Shown here: positions 23,730-42,354 of the stretch, in pieces | Numbering within the stretch: position 1 is the stretch's first letter | Layout of the letters: each line of letters opens with the position of its first letter | NCBI RefSeq assembly: GCF_021018805.1 | Contig: NC_086266.1 | Coordinates: forward strand, 2,604,001 to 2,668,000 | From: Prinia subflava | Lineage: Eukaryota > Chordata > Aves > Passeriformes > Cisticolidae | Length of the DNA: 64,000 bases | Direction: 5' to 3' | Program-made: the position numbers and the translations under genes | The notes under the pieces: generated by a model | Databases searched by the model: none | What the model was told of the DNA's origin: nothing | What the model saw: the letters and a program-made list of their open reading frames with translations, nothing else

Positions 23730-24718
23730 AAGTTTGAAAACTCCACGAGCACAACAGAGGTGCCCCTAATGGTACAGGAGAGCCTCCACTTAAGCCCAAG
23801 ATTAGGACTAACATTTCTGGGGTTGCACAGAGACACTCACAGAGGACACGTGGGTAGTCAGGATTTTGGCTGCTACCATGACAGTGCTGGAGTTTTACAG
23901 CATTTAATCACCATTTACATGAAAACATGAAAACTGCAGTGTTAGAGGTTTTTTGCTGGTTTGCAGTAGCAATATGTCAAAGCCTGCAACAAATTCACAG
24001 AGGCTGAAAACACCAACAAAAAAAAGACTGATGGGATGACAAGCCAGGATAATTACATAATTATAGAATAATATGTAGCAATAAAGTAAAAGAATTAATG
24101 TATGCTTCAAACAGCATTAACCAGTGAAATATAAATATCAAAACCTCAGAGCTGAAGGAAGATTCTATTTCTCTAATCTAGGAGTAGTGAGGATTTGTCA
24201 TTCTTACACTGGGTAAACAGCATTTGACAAGGTAAAACAAAACATCCCCAAGTCATGGCCATCAGATCACTCAATTTAAGGTAAAGGCAAACCTTCAAGA
24301 TGTAGATAAGGTAATTTGAAGTTCCACAGGAATAAAAGGAGAAGTCTTTGAAACTGCAATAAGCTTCAGGAAATCTCACTGAATCTAAAACCTACACTTA
24401 ACTAACTACAGCCTAAATAATTGCTTTATTATGGTTCATTGGGGGTCAGGTCATAATCACTTGCACATTGAAGCCTTGAAAGAATCAGAAACTTGCATAA
24501 ACATTACATGGTGTTGAGAATAATGTTATTTTTGTAGAATTACTGAGTATGGTCCTTTGAATCAAGTGACTAATCCAAAAATCCCCTAAATCACTTCTGT
24601 CCCCTTTCCCTGGCAGCCATCCTGCCTGCATTTCCCAGGGGAGAGTTCAAATGTGGGACTTTTAAGTCATGCAGTTATACTTGTGAGAGCTCTCAGTGCT
24701 GGTATGAATTTCATTTCA

Positions 24719-25201
<483 letters not shown>

Positions 25202-25273
25202 CATAAAACTGCTAATTTCTTGTCCCCTTCTGTGGCAGAAGAGCCTGTGAAATTCTTGAGTCTCATTGCATAC
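25202..25273 (-). CDS. AFF2: AFF2 exon 17: YAMRLK...DKKLAVL segment
   Basis: A 72-base exon: one incoming base, 23 codons, and two outgoing bases (TG). It reads YAMRLKNFTGSSATEGDKK followed by LAVL. The acceptor is TTCTGACAAG, an AAG rather than CAG or TAG site, and the donor is a good GTAAGT. The product matches the AFF2 segment between ETVELIR and CYRC. The NFTGSSATEGD loop is the variable part compared with the human NFASPLASDGD that I remember. The outgoing TG and the incoming C of exon 18 form a Cys codon. Confidence 0.95.
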
Positions 25274-32403
<7,130 letters not shown>

Positions 32404-32543
32404 ACATCATCAAATGTTATTTTGGGTCTTCTGGGCTCGGCGTTCCCGTTGGAGAGCATTGGCATTGCAGACCAGAGCTCTGGCTCTAGGTGGCTGGTGT
32501 CAAGGAGAGCGTTGGCTGTGGGAGTGCTGTGAGATTCCTCCTC
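32404..32543 (-). CDS. AFF2: AFF2 exon 14: linker ending RRPKITFDD
   Basis: Forty-six codons plus two bases (GT), acceptor GTCCTAG, donor GTAAGT. It begins EEESHSTPTANALLDTSHLE, continues ELWSAMPMLSNGN, and ends RRPKITFDD, the conserved lead-in to the C-terminal homology domain. The final GT joins the G of exon 15 as a Val codon. Human AFF2, as I recall it, has a long Thr/Ala-rich low-complexity stretch in this interval, and nothing similar is present here. No ATG-started frame marks this exon; it was found by matching the RRPK-TFDD motif and checking phase with both neighbours. Confidence 0.9.
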
Positions 32544-34375
32544 CTAGGACACACAGGGATGTTACTGATAGCTCAAATAAACACCTTCCAACAATGTCAG
32601 TGCCCACATCCACCCTCCCTGCCAAAAACCCTCCCAACAAACCAAAGGCTGAGGCACAAAGAGCCCACCTGCCTTCATGTCACCTCACCAAACCGCCCTG
32701 CCCTTCTCTGTGACACCAGCCTGATCGATTAATTAGGGAGTATGACTAATTCTGAGCTCTCACCTGCACTCTGTAATTTACTTTTAGGTGTAAATTTTCA
32801 GTGCACAGACAAGAGACACTGGTCAAAGCAAGGGTGGGGAGATCCAATGGGCCAGGGCTGTATCTAAACTCAACTTCCTTCACTAATATAATCTTTTTTT
32901 CTATATTACTAGCAGCTAACTATTAATGTGGCTGAAGTGTCTGCTTGGATTTCAGCAGGGAACGATTTCCTCACTCTTGCTACAGCAAGAAGAATGGAAA
33001 GCAAAAGTCAGTTGTGACTTTGCAATTATTAAAACCAGAAGCATAACAGAAGATTTTAAATCGGACAATTGCAACTTGCAAGCTTGGTCCCCAATCAAAT
33101 AAATTCAATTACAGATGAACCAATGAACTAGGGAAAGAAGTCTAACATATTCTAGGGGAAAAAATATTTCATGTATCAAGATAATAGATTAACCAAGGAT
33201 AAATCTGCCTAGAGGATGAGAGGAAGAAGCCCTGCTGTTTACATAGCACTGTTTATTTGCTGACATATGCAGTTCATTTTGGCACTGATTTCAGTTGAAG
33301 GCGTGTGTATTACTGGCGCAGCTTGAAGTGACACAATGATATCAGAAAGCAACAGGGATGAATGAATAAGGTGAAGTGATTTGTCACCTGCAATCCAATG
33401 CAACTCGTGAGTTTTTACTATTACAGTGCAGGGTAACAACCTCTCTCAAGTGGTGAACTGTGAAAAATGGGGCTATGCATGGCCTTTTCTGTGGCAGAAT
33501 TTTCTTCTTGTCTTTTAATTTTGACTTAGATACAGTTTGATACTGTAAAGTAAGGATGGGTTTGAAACTCTAGAGGAACGACTGTTTTCTAAATTGGGCT
33601 AAAACCTTGAGTTTCTCTGTTTAACCTAAAAAGAGGATGACAAACTAACGTGAAATTTGACGTTGTTTTAATGATTTTGCTATGCAGTTTTGGCTGTTTT
33701 TCATGTATTTTCAGAAAAAAATCCCCTTCCTTAATCTGGTGAAAAGCAAGCAACAAAGAACTGTCTGTGTGAGAACCACTGATGGGGAGATGTTCCTAAC
33801 AGTGTGACATTTTTCTGGGGGTAAAGAACCCTGTTTACAAATTGTGTAAAAGCTTACACATAATTAATGAAGATTAAGTGTAAATAAACCTTACTGTTGT
33901 GAGCCTGCAAACCTGAGAGAGGTTATTAACATGCTGAGTGTACTATGGGCAGGATTTTTTTTTGTTATATTGTTGTTTGTTTAGTTTAGGCCACAATATT
34001 CAGTATGCTTACAGTGCTTAATTTTGGCTGAGAATTTGGGGTATTCAGGTGATATTCTGGAAGTTTTTATTTTCAAAATGTGATTGTTGTAGAGTGAAGG
34101 GACTAATTGCAGCTGGTTGATGGTTGCAAAGGCTCCTCATGGTCCAGGTGCTTCAGACATTGCCAAGCAGATGCCTCGTGCTGACCTAAAAATGGAACTT
34201 GCAAGAGCTGTTTATGCCTGGCTCTGCAAAGATCCTCTCTCCCTGAGTGGGGCTACATAAGCATTTAGAAATATATACTGTGTGGGGAAAAAAAATAATA
34301 TATATCCAACAGAACGACGCTGAATTAATTTCACTTTATCTTGTTCACTGCCACCAACCGAGGCTGGTCACTTAC
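32544..34375 (-). other. AFF2: AFF2 intron 13
   Basis: A 1.8-kb AT-rich intron with GTAAGTG donor and CCTAG acceptor. I see no repeat or exon in it. Confidence 0.88.
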
Positions 34376-34610
34376 ACAGATTCCTTTGGGGTTAGAGGAG
34401 GATTTATTTTCATTCTTTCTGTGTTTAGAAGCGGAGGAGGAAGAGCTGCTGGGCTGGGAGGTGTTTGTGGCAGCAGGCTCCTGGCCGAAGGAGCTGCTGT
34501 CACCGCTGTGCCGCCGGTGCACAGGGTCATCCAAGAGAGGGGACAAGGGAGGAGGGAACAGCTTCTCTTCTCTTTTCTTGGTCACCTTCTTCACCGAGCT
34601 GCTGCTGCTC
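34376..34610 (-). CDS. AFF2: AFF2 exon 13: FPPPLSPL segment with Ser-rich tail
   Basis: One base plus 78 codons, acceptor TGTGTCCCAG, donor GTAAGTG after a complete TGT codon. The product starts with a run of five serines, then KKVTKKREEKLFPPPLSPL, the conserved basic and proline segment of AFF2 in this position. A second serine run (residues about 54-59) leads to SKHRKNENKSSSNPKGIC. The low-complexity serine codons are mostly AGC/TCC/TCG, and this exon is clearly richer in G+C than its introns. It probably acts as a flexible linker before the C-terminal homology domain. The frame open to 34331 is intron read-through. Confidence 0.93.
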
Positions 34611-35770
34611 CTGGGACACAGAGGAAAACCAGTTGCACTTCAAGAATATTGGTTAATTCTCCACAGCACAATGTAAATTTTATTTAGCACGGAGCCAGCT
34701 CTGCCCTCCGGTGTGTCCTGCAGCCCCTGCCCTCCGTGGGGAGGCACAAGGGGACAGCAGTAAAACACAAGAGCTGCCTCTGCCTTTCCAGTGACTGCAG
34801 AAACCTTCTGCTTTGGAGGACAACTTGCAGTGCATTAGTACAAATTGCACCCAATTTAAATGCTAATTTGAGTCAGTCTTCATTTGAGAGGTCATAGAGG
34901 TTCTGACTCAGCAAAGTGCTGGAAAGTTTTATGCATAGGGTTAGTTCCTTTGACATCAAGTATGACTATTTATGTGTTTAACATTAAGCATCTTTTTAAG
35001 AGGTGGATTAGTGCTCACATAAGCAGCCTTAGCAAAAAAACCCAAACAGCACATGGCAGCATATGAACCAAAAATAGAATTTATAACAGCTACAAAATGA
35101 TAACCATAACAATAACAAGATAATAATTATTTAACCTCTAGAATAAAACCGATGTTCAACAATATATTAAAATGATACATTGTAGCTGGCAAAAGCCCTT
35201 GAGCAAATATTGGTTGATGAATTGAACGTGATTCAGAAAATGAATGTGGTTTTGACATGAAAGCTCAAGTAACATGATAATCTATTGTCTGTTTTATGTA
35301 CAGAAATTGTTAGCTGGCTAGCAATGGCAGCTGAGATGCACAGTAAAACCAGGAAAAAAAACCCCTGCTAAGACCTTTCACCACTCAAATTCATCAAAAA
35401 AGGAAAAACCAAACCCAACACCTCACTGACTGCTTAACATGTTAATCTCCTCATAGATTTTTATTTCAGGTACTGTCCCAGCTCAGTCAATGAAGATAAC
35501 CTGAATTTTAATCTTTTGTTAGACATCTCATATTGCACTACATGATCATTTACTTTTCATGATTATTGACTAAAATTTCAATAACAAATTAAGTCAACAA
35601 GAATTTATGTTTTGTTCCCACTTTCAGTCAGTGTCAGGAGTTATTGATCTACTTTCCCTCAAATAACCTGGGAAAGAGGAGAAGGCAACCCAGGTTTCCT
35701 TACTTCTCATTTAGGGGCTCTCATTTCAGTCTGGCCTCTTCTGCAGTTTCACAATACAGTTTTAATTGTC

Positions 35771-35801
<31 letters not shown>

Positions 35802-37797
35802 TCTTCCCCTTGCCCACTTAATCCTGTAAGTTTTTGCAGGACTTAAGCTGATAATTTATTTAGCAATGTTACCTCCCTCAGATTTACACTAAAGCATTTA
35901 TGTTAACAATAACCTCCATGAAATAGGTTGTTACCAGCAGTTAACCAGATTGTCACTTTGCTTTGGGCTGTTAATGGCCTAAGAAACTGGTCTTTGATTG
36001 CAGGAATCGCTAATTTTGAATGAATTTATTGCAATAATTACTGAGACTCAATGGTTTAATTTGCTGACATGATTGTTAGTTAAAATATATTTAAAATCTA
36101 GGGAGAAACACAATAAAAGTGCATGGAAAAACTACAAGCAGAACTGATGGCCTTGTGGCTGCAGGGTTTAATCTTTTGTGTCTAAAAATGGCCAATTATC
36201 AAAGAAGGAGAAGCTTCCCCATCTGCCTTTTTTTTTCTTTTCTTTTTTTTTTTTTTTCCCTTTTATTTTTTTTTTTTTTCCTTTTATTTTATTTTATTTT
36301 TTTTTCCAGCCTGGTTTCTTTTAGGGCAGCAAGCAAGCAAGCTAAGAGGCAGCAAGAGGCCATTGCCTGAAGAAGGGAGAATTTCCAGCCACTCTCATCC
36401 ATCTCCCTGATCTTTTGGGAGATACACTGATCTGTATTCAGTTGCATGTCTCTGGGAGTTGAAAATCTGAACTGAAAACCTGAATCAAAAAAAAAAAAAT
36501 TGCATTTTCTTCAAGCAAACTCAAGAAAAACTAGTAACAAAGGCAGTGTGATCCAGGTCTCAGTGAGGTGGAAAAGAAGTCAGAAAATTTTGTTTCAAAA
36601 CTTCAGGCAAATGAGAGAAAAACCCCTAGCATCTGGAAATAACTATTGATGGACACAATTATGTTTTAAGAGAGAATACAAAGGGCTGAAAGCTCCGAGG
36701 AATCAAATTAACGACCTGGAAAACAAGCTGAAATTAAGAAACATCAGGTTGGGGGTGGATCCTTAGGGCCTGATGGTGACAAGAATAGAAAAGATTTTTT
36801 TTAATGGATTGTGGAGGTGTTGGGGATGGATAATCCTTGATTCCCTTTGCAATATATCTCTGCTCATTGTATTTCTAGCAACAACAATCAGGCAACACCC
36901 ATCATGATGTTTATCAAATGTGCAACATGTTACTGATCCCACTGTAACTTTCAATTCATCTTCATTTTCCAGACTCCAGCTCTGATTTTCTCAGGGGCTG
37001 AAGGAGGGGCTAGTTCACAGACTGAAGCTACTCCATATTGACACCAAAATGAATAAAATGATGCTCAACCTTCTTTAAGGACTTTAAAATCAGTGTGGTA
37101 GTTCATAACTTATTTTTGAACTTTAAATTTAGCTATATTATCCTCAAATTGTTTCCAGAAGCACACTGTGATTTTGATTCTTTGCTTATCCTAGTGCAAA
37201 GCAGAAAGAGGGACCTTATCTCAAAATTGTAAAAAAAAAATTTGGTAACAAAAGGGAATTGGACTCTTTGGATCTTTATAGAATGTTAATCTTGTGACTC
37301 TAAAATCAGAATCATTATTTATGTGGCACCTGTTTGCCCAAGCATTATAGCACACATCTGAGACATTTGGGATGGTCATAGCTGGCACTGCTGTACACAC
37401 AAAGAGGCAAATTTCACAATTTTGTTCAATAATTTTGTAAAACAAAGAGGCAATTTCACAATTTTGTTCAATAAAACTGAGAACTGTTATAGAAATGATT
37501 TAAAAAAATTAATTCCAGGCAATCAAATGGATCCCACTTTTAGCAGGATTCTCTGTCCACAGAGGTTCAAGGTAACAGAGGCAGGAAAGAACACTGAAAG
37601 GAGGTTGAGGAGCCCTCCAGGATTGTGGCAGCATTCTGAAATCCTGCAGGCCATCAGGAGGAGGAATGAATCTCCTCCAAAACCATTTGGATTCCCTTCC
37701 TCACAATGCTGTGTCACTTATCTGACCCTACAGCAAAGACATTTACAGAGCAGTACTGTGAAAACCCCCAAGGATGTGATGTCAAAAATGCACTTAC
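34611..37797 (-). other. AFF2: AFF2 intron 12
   Basis: A 3.2-kb intron with GTAAGT donor and CCCAG acceptor. It holds a T-run of about 26 bases at 35771-35796, a T-rich tract at 36229-36305 (both purine-rich in the transcript) and a 43-bp local duplication at 37401-37474. Confidence 0.88.
37401..37474. repeat. Local 43-bp tandem duplication
   Basis: AAAGAGGCAAATTTCACAAT at 37401 recurs as AAAGAGGCAATTTCACAATT at 37444, each continuing to TTGTTCAATA. The copies differ by one A, which suggests a recent event. Confidence 0.85.
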
Positions 37798-37919
37798 TCT
37801 TTAGTGCTGGTTATTCTGTGGTTCGGTATTGGAGAGATACAAGGTGGGAGCAGACAGGAAGCTGGGGGCTCCTCCAGGCGCTGCTTCTTGCTTTCAACAA
37901 AGGTATCCAGGCTTTCTGT
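37798..37919 (-). CDS. AFF2: AFF2 exon 12: basic/CLLPPCISP segment
   Basis: Forty codons plus two bases (GA), incoming phase 0, donor GTAAGT. The product begins TESLDTFVESKKQRLEE and continues CLLPPCISPIPNH, resembling the KKQRLEE and CLLPPCISP segment of human AFF2 as I remember it. The KKQR run lies just after the KRKHK cluster ending exon 11, so splicing joins the two basic patches. The two final bases combine with the first G of exon 13 to form a Glu codon. The acceptor reads AAGCAG, a second NAGNAG tandem site. Use of the first AG would add one Gln codon and start the exon at 37922. The exon is too short to stand out as an open frame. Confidence 0.9.
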
Positions 37920-40017
37920 CTGCTTTAACAAAAATGGTAGAGCATAAAAGACCCAGCATCTATGCACAACTTCACTTGTAGGCCATCCACAGGACCTGTG
38001 GAGTCTCAGGGTATTTCCTTTATAGCAGTTAAAATACTAAGAGAGGTGAAAGTCAGCTGAAATCAGGGCTAAACGTGCTCCAAACACAGGACATGAAGTT
38101 ATATAACAAGTGACATAATTAGGAAGCAAAATGTCTCTTGTGCTAAAGTTATCTTCTGTAGTGCACTGGAATTTAATTAATAATTTAGATGCAATGACTT
38201 GATAGCACCAAACCTTATTCGAGTAAATAGCTTTTCCTCAATGACCTAATAGAAGTTGATGGGAAAACATCTCTGAGTAAGTATTCCTCACAGGACTAGG
38301 AGTAGAGGACTGAGCTGGGGTAGTCATTAACAGCAAAAGCTCGTTTGAAATTTGCTTTGGAAGACTCCCTGATGCATGACTTTTGTGCCTGAACTCGGAT
38401 GATACAAGCAAAGCTGATTATTGCTCTGTCACTGGAACCTTCATATCAGTCTTCTAGCCCACTAGTAGATGGCTAAAATAAATCTTTTAATAGCACGGTT
38501 TAGAAACACAAATTATCTCTCCCTACCCTGCTTTAACTCTTGGTGTACCCTTAAGTCATCGTAATTGGCTTGTTTCCCCTTGGGTAGCAGTGAACAATCA
38601 CACTGCAACTGAAGGGGCTGGTTCAGAGTCCAGCTTGTGTTAGCTGGAGGCCCAGAACAAGATTCTTCATTTTGTTACTTTCTGATTCAAAGCCTCAGAT
38701 AAGGAAATAATGAGGTTCTAACTTTCATATAACACCCCCCCCTTATTTTTTTTCTTCCCTGGGGGCTCTCACTTGAGTTGCCAATACTAATGTTTTAGTC
38801 AAAATTCCTTCTCCATGATACAGACACTCCATTAAGGTACCCAGCAAGAATTATTTTTGGTATAATTAAATATGCACCCTGGTGTACTTAGACATATATA
38901 AGTATGGACATTCATACATCCCTCTCCTCTTTTTTTCTCCCTCCTTCTTGCATCTCTGTAGTGTGCAGCTAGAATATAAATTGAATAAAAACCTGCTGAG
39001 TTTACTCATGTGATTATTTTCACTTAACTCAACAGGGAAGGAGCCAGTGCAGTGACTCATTTAGGCAGGGTTGTAGACCCTGTGTCTGCCTGGCATTGTC
39101 TGTCTTTGTCTTGCATTAATTCTCTCGTACCACTGGACTCCTTAAACTTAGGATTCCAAGAAGCCCACTAAAACAGACAGCTAAAGTCATATTCACAATG
39201 TTTTATAAAATTCGGGGCATAAAAAAATACACTCTGATGACTTTTCACAGGCAGACCAGAGTACAGGCATTTCAGCTGGAAAAACTGACTACAAAAATTC
39301 ATTTAGGATATAAAACCTCAGTTTCTTTTCTGAAAGCACATTTAGTTTGAAGTGCAATGCCATATCCCACAAGGTAGGACACCCTTGGGCATAAATAACA
39401 TGAAACACATGATAAAACATAATGCCTTCAGTCAAAATATATTTGTTTCTTCAGGTAGCTGTGCAGAGAAAGCAGCTAGTTAAGTAAATTATATTTCTAT
39501 GAATCATATTTGTTCATACCACAAAACAATATAAAAATTAAATTCACCAGGAGCATAAGCAAGCACCATTCCACTGACTTTGATGAAACCTGTTTAAACC
39601 AGTGGTGAAAACACCTTAATTCTGCAGACAATAAACCCCTCCCTTCTCAACAGAAGTCACATTTTCTGAGTATGGCTGAAACTGTTCTAATATGAAATCC
39701 TCACTTTCTGCAGGTTACAGAACACTGGAAACTAATAGGTGAGCCAGCAAATACAGTGAAAAAGCTTGTAAGAAAAATCTCAAAAAATACATTGCTTATT
39801 GATTTTGTCAGCTGGGGTTTGCTTTTTCCTAGTTTCTGATCTTAATTTGTAGTGCACTTGTAAATGTCTGTTATTTGTAAAACCACTAAAGCCTCAGTGC
39901 TGTGATGCCTCCCCACAGCCCAGCTGCAGGTGCAGTGAGGAATCACTGCCTCTGGTCCTGAGCTCCAGGCTGCTCAGAAACACGAGTATTTTCCTTTAAA
40001 CAATGAAAATTACTTAC
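37920..40017 (-). other. AFF2: AFF2 intron 11
   Basis: A 2.1-kb AT-rich intron with GTAAGT donor and AAGCAG tandem acceptor. No repeat family or additional exon was recognised. Confidence 0.88.
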
Positions 40018-41037
40018 CTTGTGTTTCCTTTTGGATTTTGTGGAGGGTTTTTCAGCTGCTGGGGTCGGGGACTCTCGAGATGGCCGCCTGTGTTTCACAT
40101 TTGCCTCTCTCGGTTCACTTTTCACAGACGTGGTCTCAAAAGTTTCCTGTCCAGGTATCCTGGAGAGTAAACTAAGGTCTATTTTCACCCACAGAGATTT
40201 GAGTTCTTCATATTCTCTCAGTGGGGACAGAAGTTCATTTTGTACGATTGGGATAGGAGAAAAGAGCTGCTCCTCCAGGTCATTGCTGGTCTGGTCAATG
40301 GAAGTGTTGCTGCCATTGCTGGTTAAGCTACTTACGCTGAGGATGTTACTGCCAGAGTCCTTCACTTTGACCCCACTGCCAGAGCCCGTGCAGGCTGGCA
40401 GCACCTTGGCCTGCAGGCTCTCCTCCTGGTCAGTGTTTGAGTCAGAAGTAGATGAATCCGTTTCTATGAACTCCCGGGACTTGGGGACAATTTTGCTGGG
40501 GCCTCTGTACTTTTTCTTCTCTGAAGTGAGACCTGTGCTAGTTCGTGGTTCTTTCCTTGGAGCTGTCTTCCCAACTGCTGCTTTAGTTCGAACCTTTGGC
40601 TGCTCGGGGGGTTCCTGTGTGTCTTTTTCTTTGGGAGTGTTGCTGGTATTATTTGGTTTGGGCCAGTTATACTCTTCTACACTGGAAGTCCTTTCTACCT
40701 TTTTGGGTTGCTTTTTCCCAGTAGTCCTTTGTGAAGTTGGCTCATTATGAGCTGGTGACTTCTGCTTGGAGCTTTTTGCCTCTGGGGTTTTCTGGGCAAC
40801 CCGTGGTTTGGCTTTCTCTCGGATGGGACTGAGGATCGCCCGCTCTTTGGGATCGGTCGGGGGCAGGCTGCTGCTGAGCTTCCCTTTGTTTGGCCCTTCA
40901 GCCTGCTGGTTGCTCTGGGGCTGGGAGCTGCTCTCGCTGTGAGGCTCATTTTGGTTGTTGATGATGGTCTTGTTGTGGGGGTTCACCTTATTTAGCCACT
41001 TGTCCAGCTGCCATTTGTTTGTGGAGGGGGGTTCGGG
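40018..41037 (-). CDS. AFF2: AFF2 exon 11: large central exon with AF9/ENL-binding motif
   Basis: Exactly 340 codons, phase 0 at both ends, with acceptor CTGCAG and donor GTAAGT. It starts PEPPSTNKWQLDKWLNKV, the AFF signature that follows the serine block. Then come the LPPTDPKERAILSPIREKAK segment (residues 58-77), basic KKQPKKVER (108-116), KKKYRGPSKIVPKSREFIE (174-192) and a DSSTSDS acidic serine cluster (194-200). LLSPLREYEE (269-278) precedes LWVKIDLSLLSRIPG (282-296, bases 40150-40194), which matches the AF4-type peptide bound by the AHD domain of AF9 and ENL. The exon ends with KSKRKHK, a likely nuclear localisation signal. A same-strand frame extending to 39943 only reads through into the intron. 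Confidence 0.95.
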
Positions 41038-42083
41038 CTGCAGATTGAAGGATGACAAGGAACAAATCTCAGACAGAAGCAATGCTTTTTGATTTAAAAG
41101 AGAACTTTTTTGATGTACCCTTTTATTTCAGTCAACTAGTGGTGACTGCTAGTTTTATGGGAGTATTTATGGAGTATTTATGGTTAATTAGGCTTCCTTA
41201 TCTGGTTTACAATGTGGCCCTGGAGAAATTTAATACAACTAAAAAGTTTAGCTAGTCCCTGAAGAGATAGCTTTGTCATGTTGCCTTTCCTTAGTCCCAG
41301 CTGAATGCTGTGTCAATAAAATCTTCTCTAGCTACCAGCAAAAATCTAAATATTTCTTTAAAGCAACCCAAATGTAGGCCAGAAAGATTCTTCCAAATGC
41401 TAGAACGAGTATGTGGGTCACACATGTCAAATGGCCCAGGGAAAAGAAGCCAAAAGCATCAAAGAGCACAAAAACCAACACGCCCCTAAACAGGGAGCGG
41501 GGCTTTGTTCTCCTCCACGCCTCCCCCTCTGGGGAGAGCTGAGAGGGGCCTTGTGGCAGCGAGCACCGTGGATGGGTGGATTGTCCTGGCCTCCCTTTTA
41601 TATTTCTTTGGTTGGTTTCTCCCAGAGTTCCTCCTCCCCTTCTTCCTTGTCAATCCCAAATTCCCTCCTCCCTCTGCCTGTCAATCCCTCCCAAGTTCCA
41701 GAAGCTTCCCCAGAGCTCGATCCTCTATTGGTTCCTCCACCACATTCCCTCCCCCAGGGCACCCTGATTTGCTCTGGTTTGTGTCAGTTTACCCTCACAC
41801 TCCACCCTTTTCTATTATGATTGGCTGTTTTCCATGCTCCTCCCATTGTACACCCCCCCATTTATAAACCCCTGGAAGTTCATTTTTTTGGATTTCTTAT
41901 CCCACTGGAAATAAACCATCCAGGGCTTAGGCTGATAGAGGTCCCTTCCCTCATTCTTCAACCGCGCTATTCGGTGTCTTTTACCATCAGGCTGTGCTCC
42001 CCACTGCCACAGCAGACCCACAGGTGTGGGTCACAGAGCGGGGGTGGCAGCAGGAAGGACAGTGGCCTGCGCTGGGGCCTCAC
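41038..42083 (-). other. AFF2: AFF2 intron 10
   Basis: A 1.05-kb intron between the serine-rich and the large exon, with GTGAGG donor and CTGCAG acceptor. Most of it is taken up by the LTR-like block at about 41411-41995. Confidence 0.88.
41411..41995 (+). mobile_element. Possible LTR inserted in AFF2 intron 10
   Basis: Pyrimidine-rich, C-rich sequence unlike the AT-rich flanks leads to a TATA-like TTTATAAACCCC (41859-41870) and an AATAAA (41911-41916). About 70 bases later comes CGCTATTCGGTGTCTTTTAC. The order promoter box, poly(A) signal, then a short tail is that of a retroviral LTR in plus orientation, antisense to AFF2. Ends and a target-site duplication could not be fixed, and no second copy lies in the window, so the call is tentative. 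Confidence 0.4.
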
Positions 42084-42246
42084 CTCCGGCGTGGCACTGC
42101 GGGACTCCTCGTTGCACTCGCTGTCGCTGGAGCTGCTCTCGCTGTCGGAGTCGGACTCGGAGCTGCTCTCGGACTCGCTGGAGCTGCCGGAGCCGCCGCT
42201 GGAGTGGGCCAAGCCAGCGGCGTGTGCCCCCGGCACCGGCAGGCTG
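42084..42246 (-). CDS. AFF2: AFF2 exon 10: serine-rich (pSER) segment
   Basis: The exon carries one base finishing a split codon and then 54 codons, ending in phase 0 at ATPE before a GTGAGG donor (42083-42078). Its centre is an acidic serine tract built from SES and SDSD units, followed by DSECNEESRSATPE. AFF-family proteins carry this pSER tract in the middle of the protein. The acceptor is a tandem NAGNAG: cutting after the first CAG starts the exon at 42246, after the second at 42243, so one residue may be optional. GC content is much higher than in the flanks. The upstream exon, which must end in two bases of a split codon, was not found. Confidence 0.9.
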
Positions 42247-42354
42247 CTGGGGGAAAGAGCCGCTGGCAGTGGGCTCCTGGCTCCTGGCAAGCCACCAGAG
42301 CCCACTCACACTGAGTGTCCTCAGTGTCACCTCCCTGTCCTGCAGTGCAGACCC

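Noticed and set aside
40019..40750. Plus-strand 243-codon frame
   Set aside because: Antisense shadow of AFF2 exon 11.
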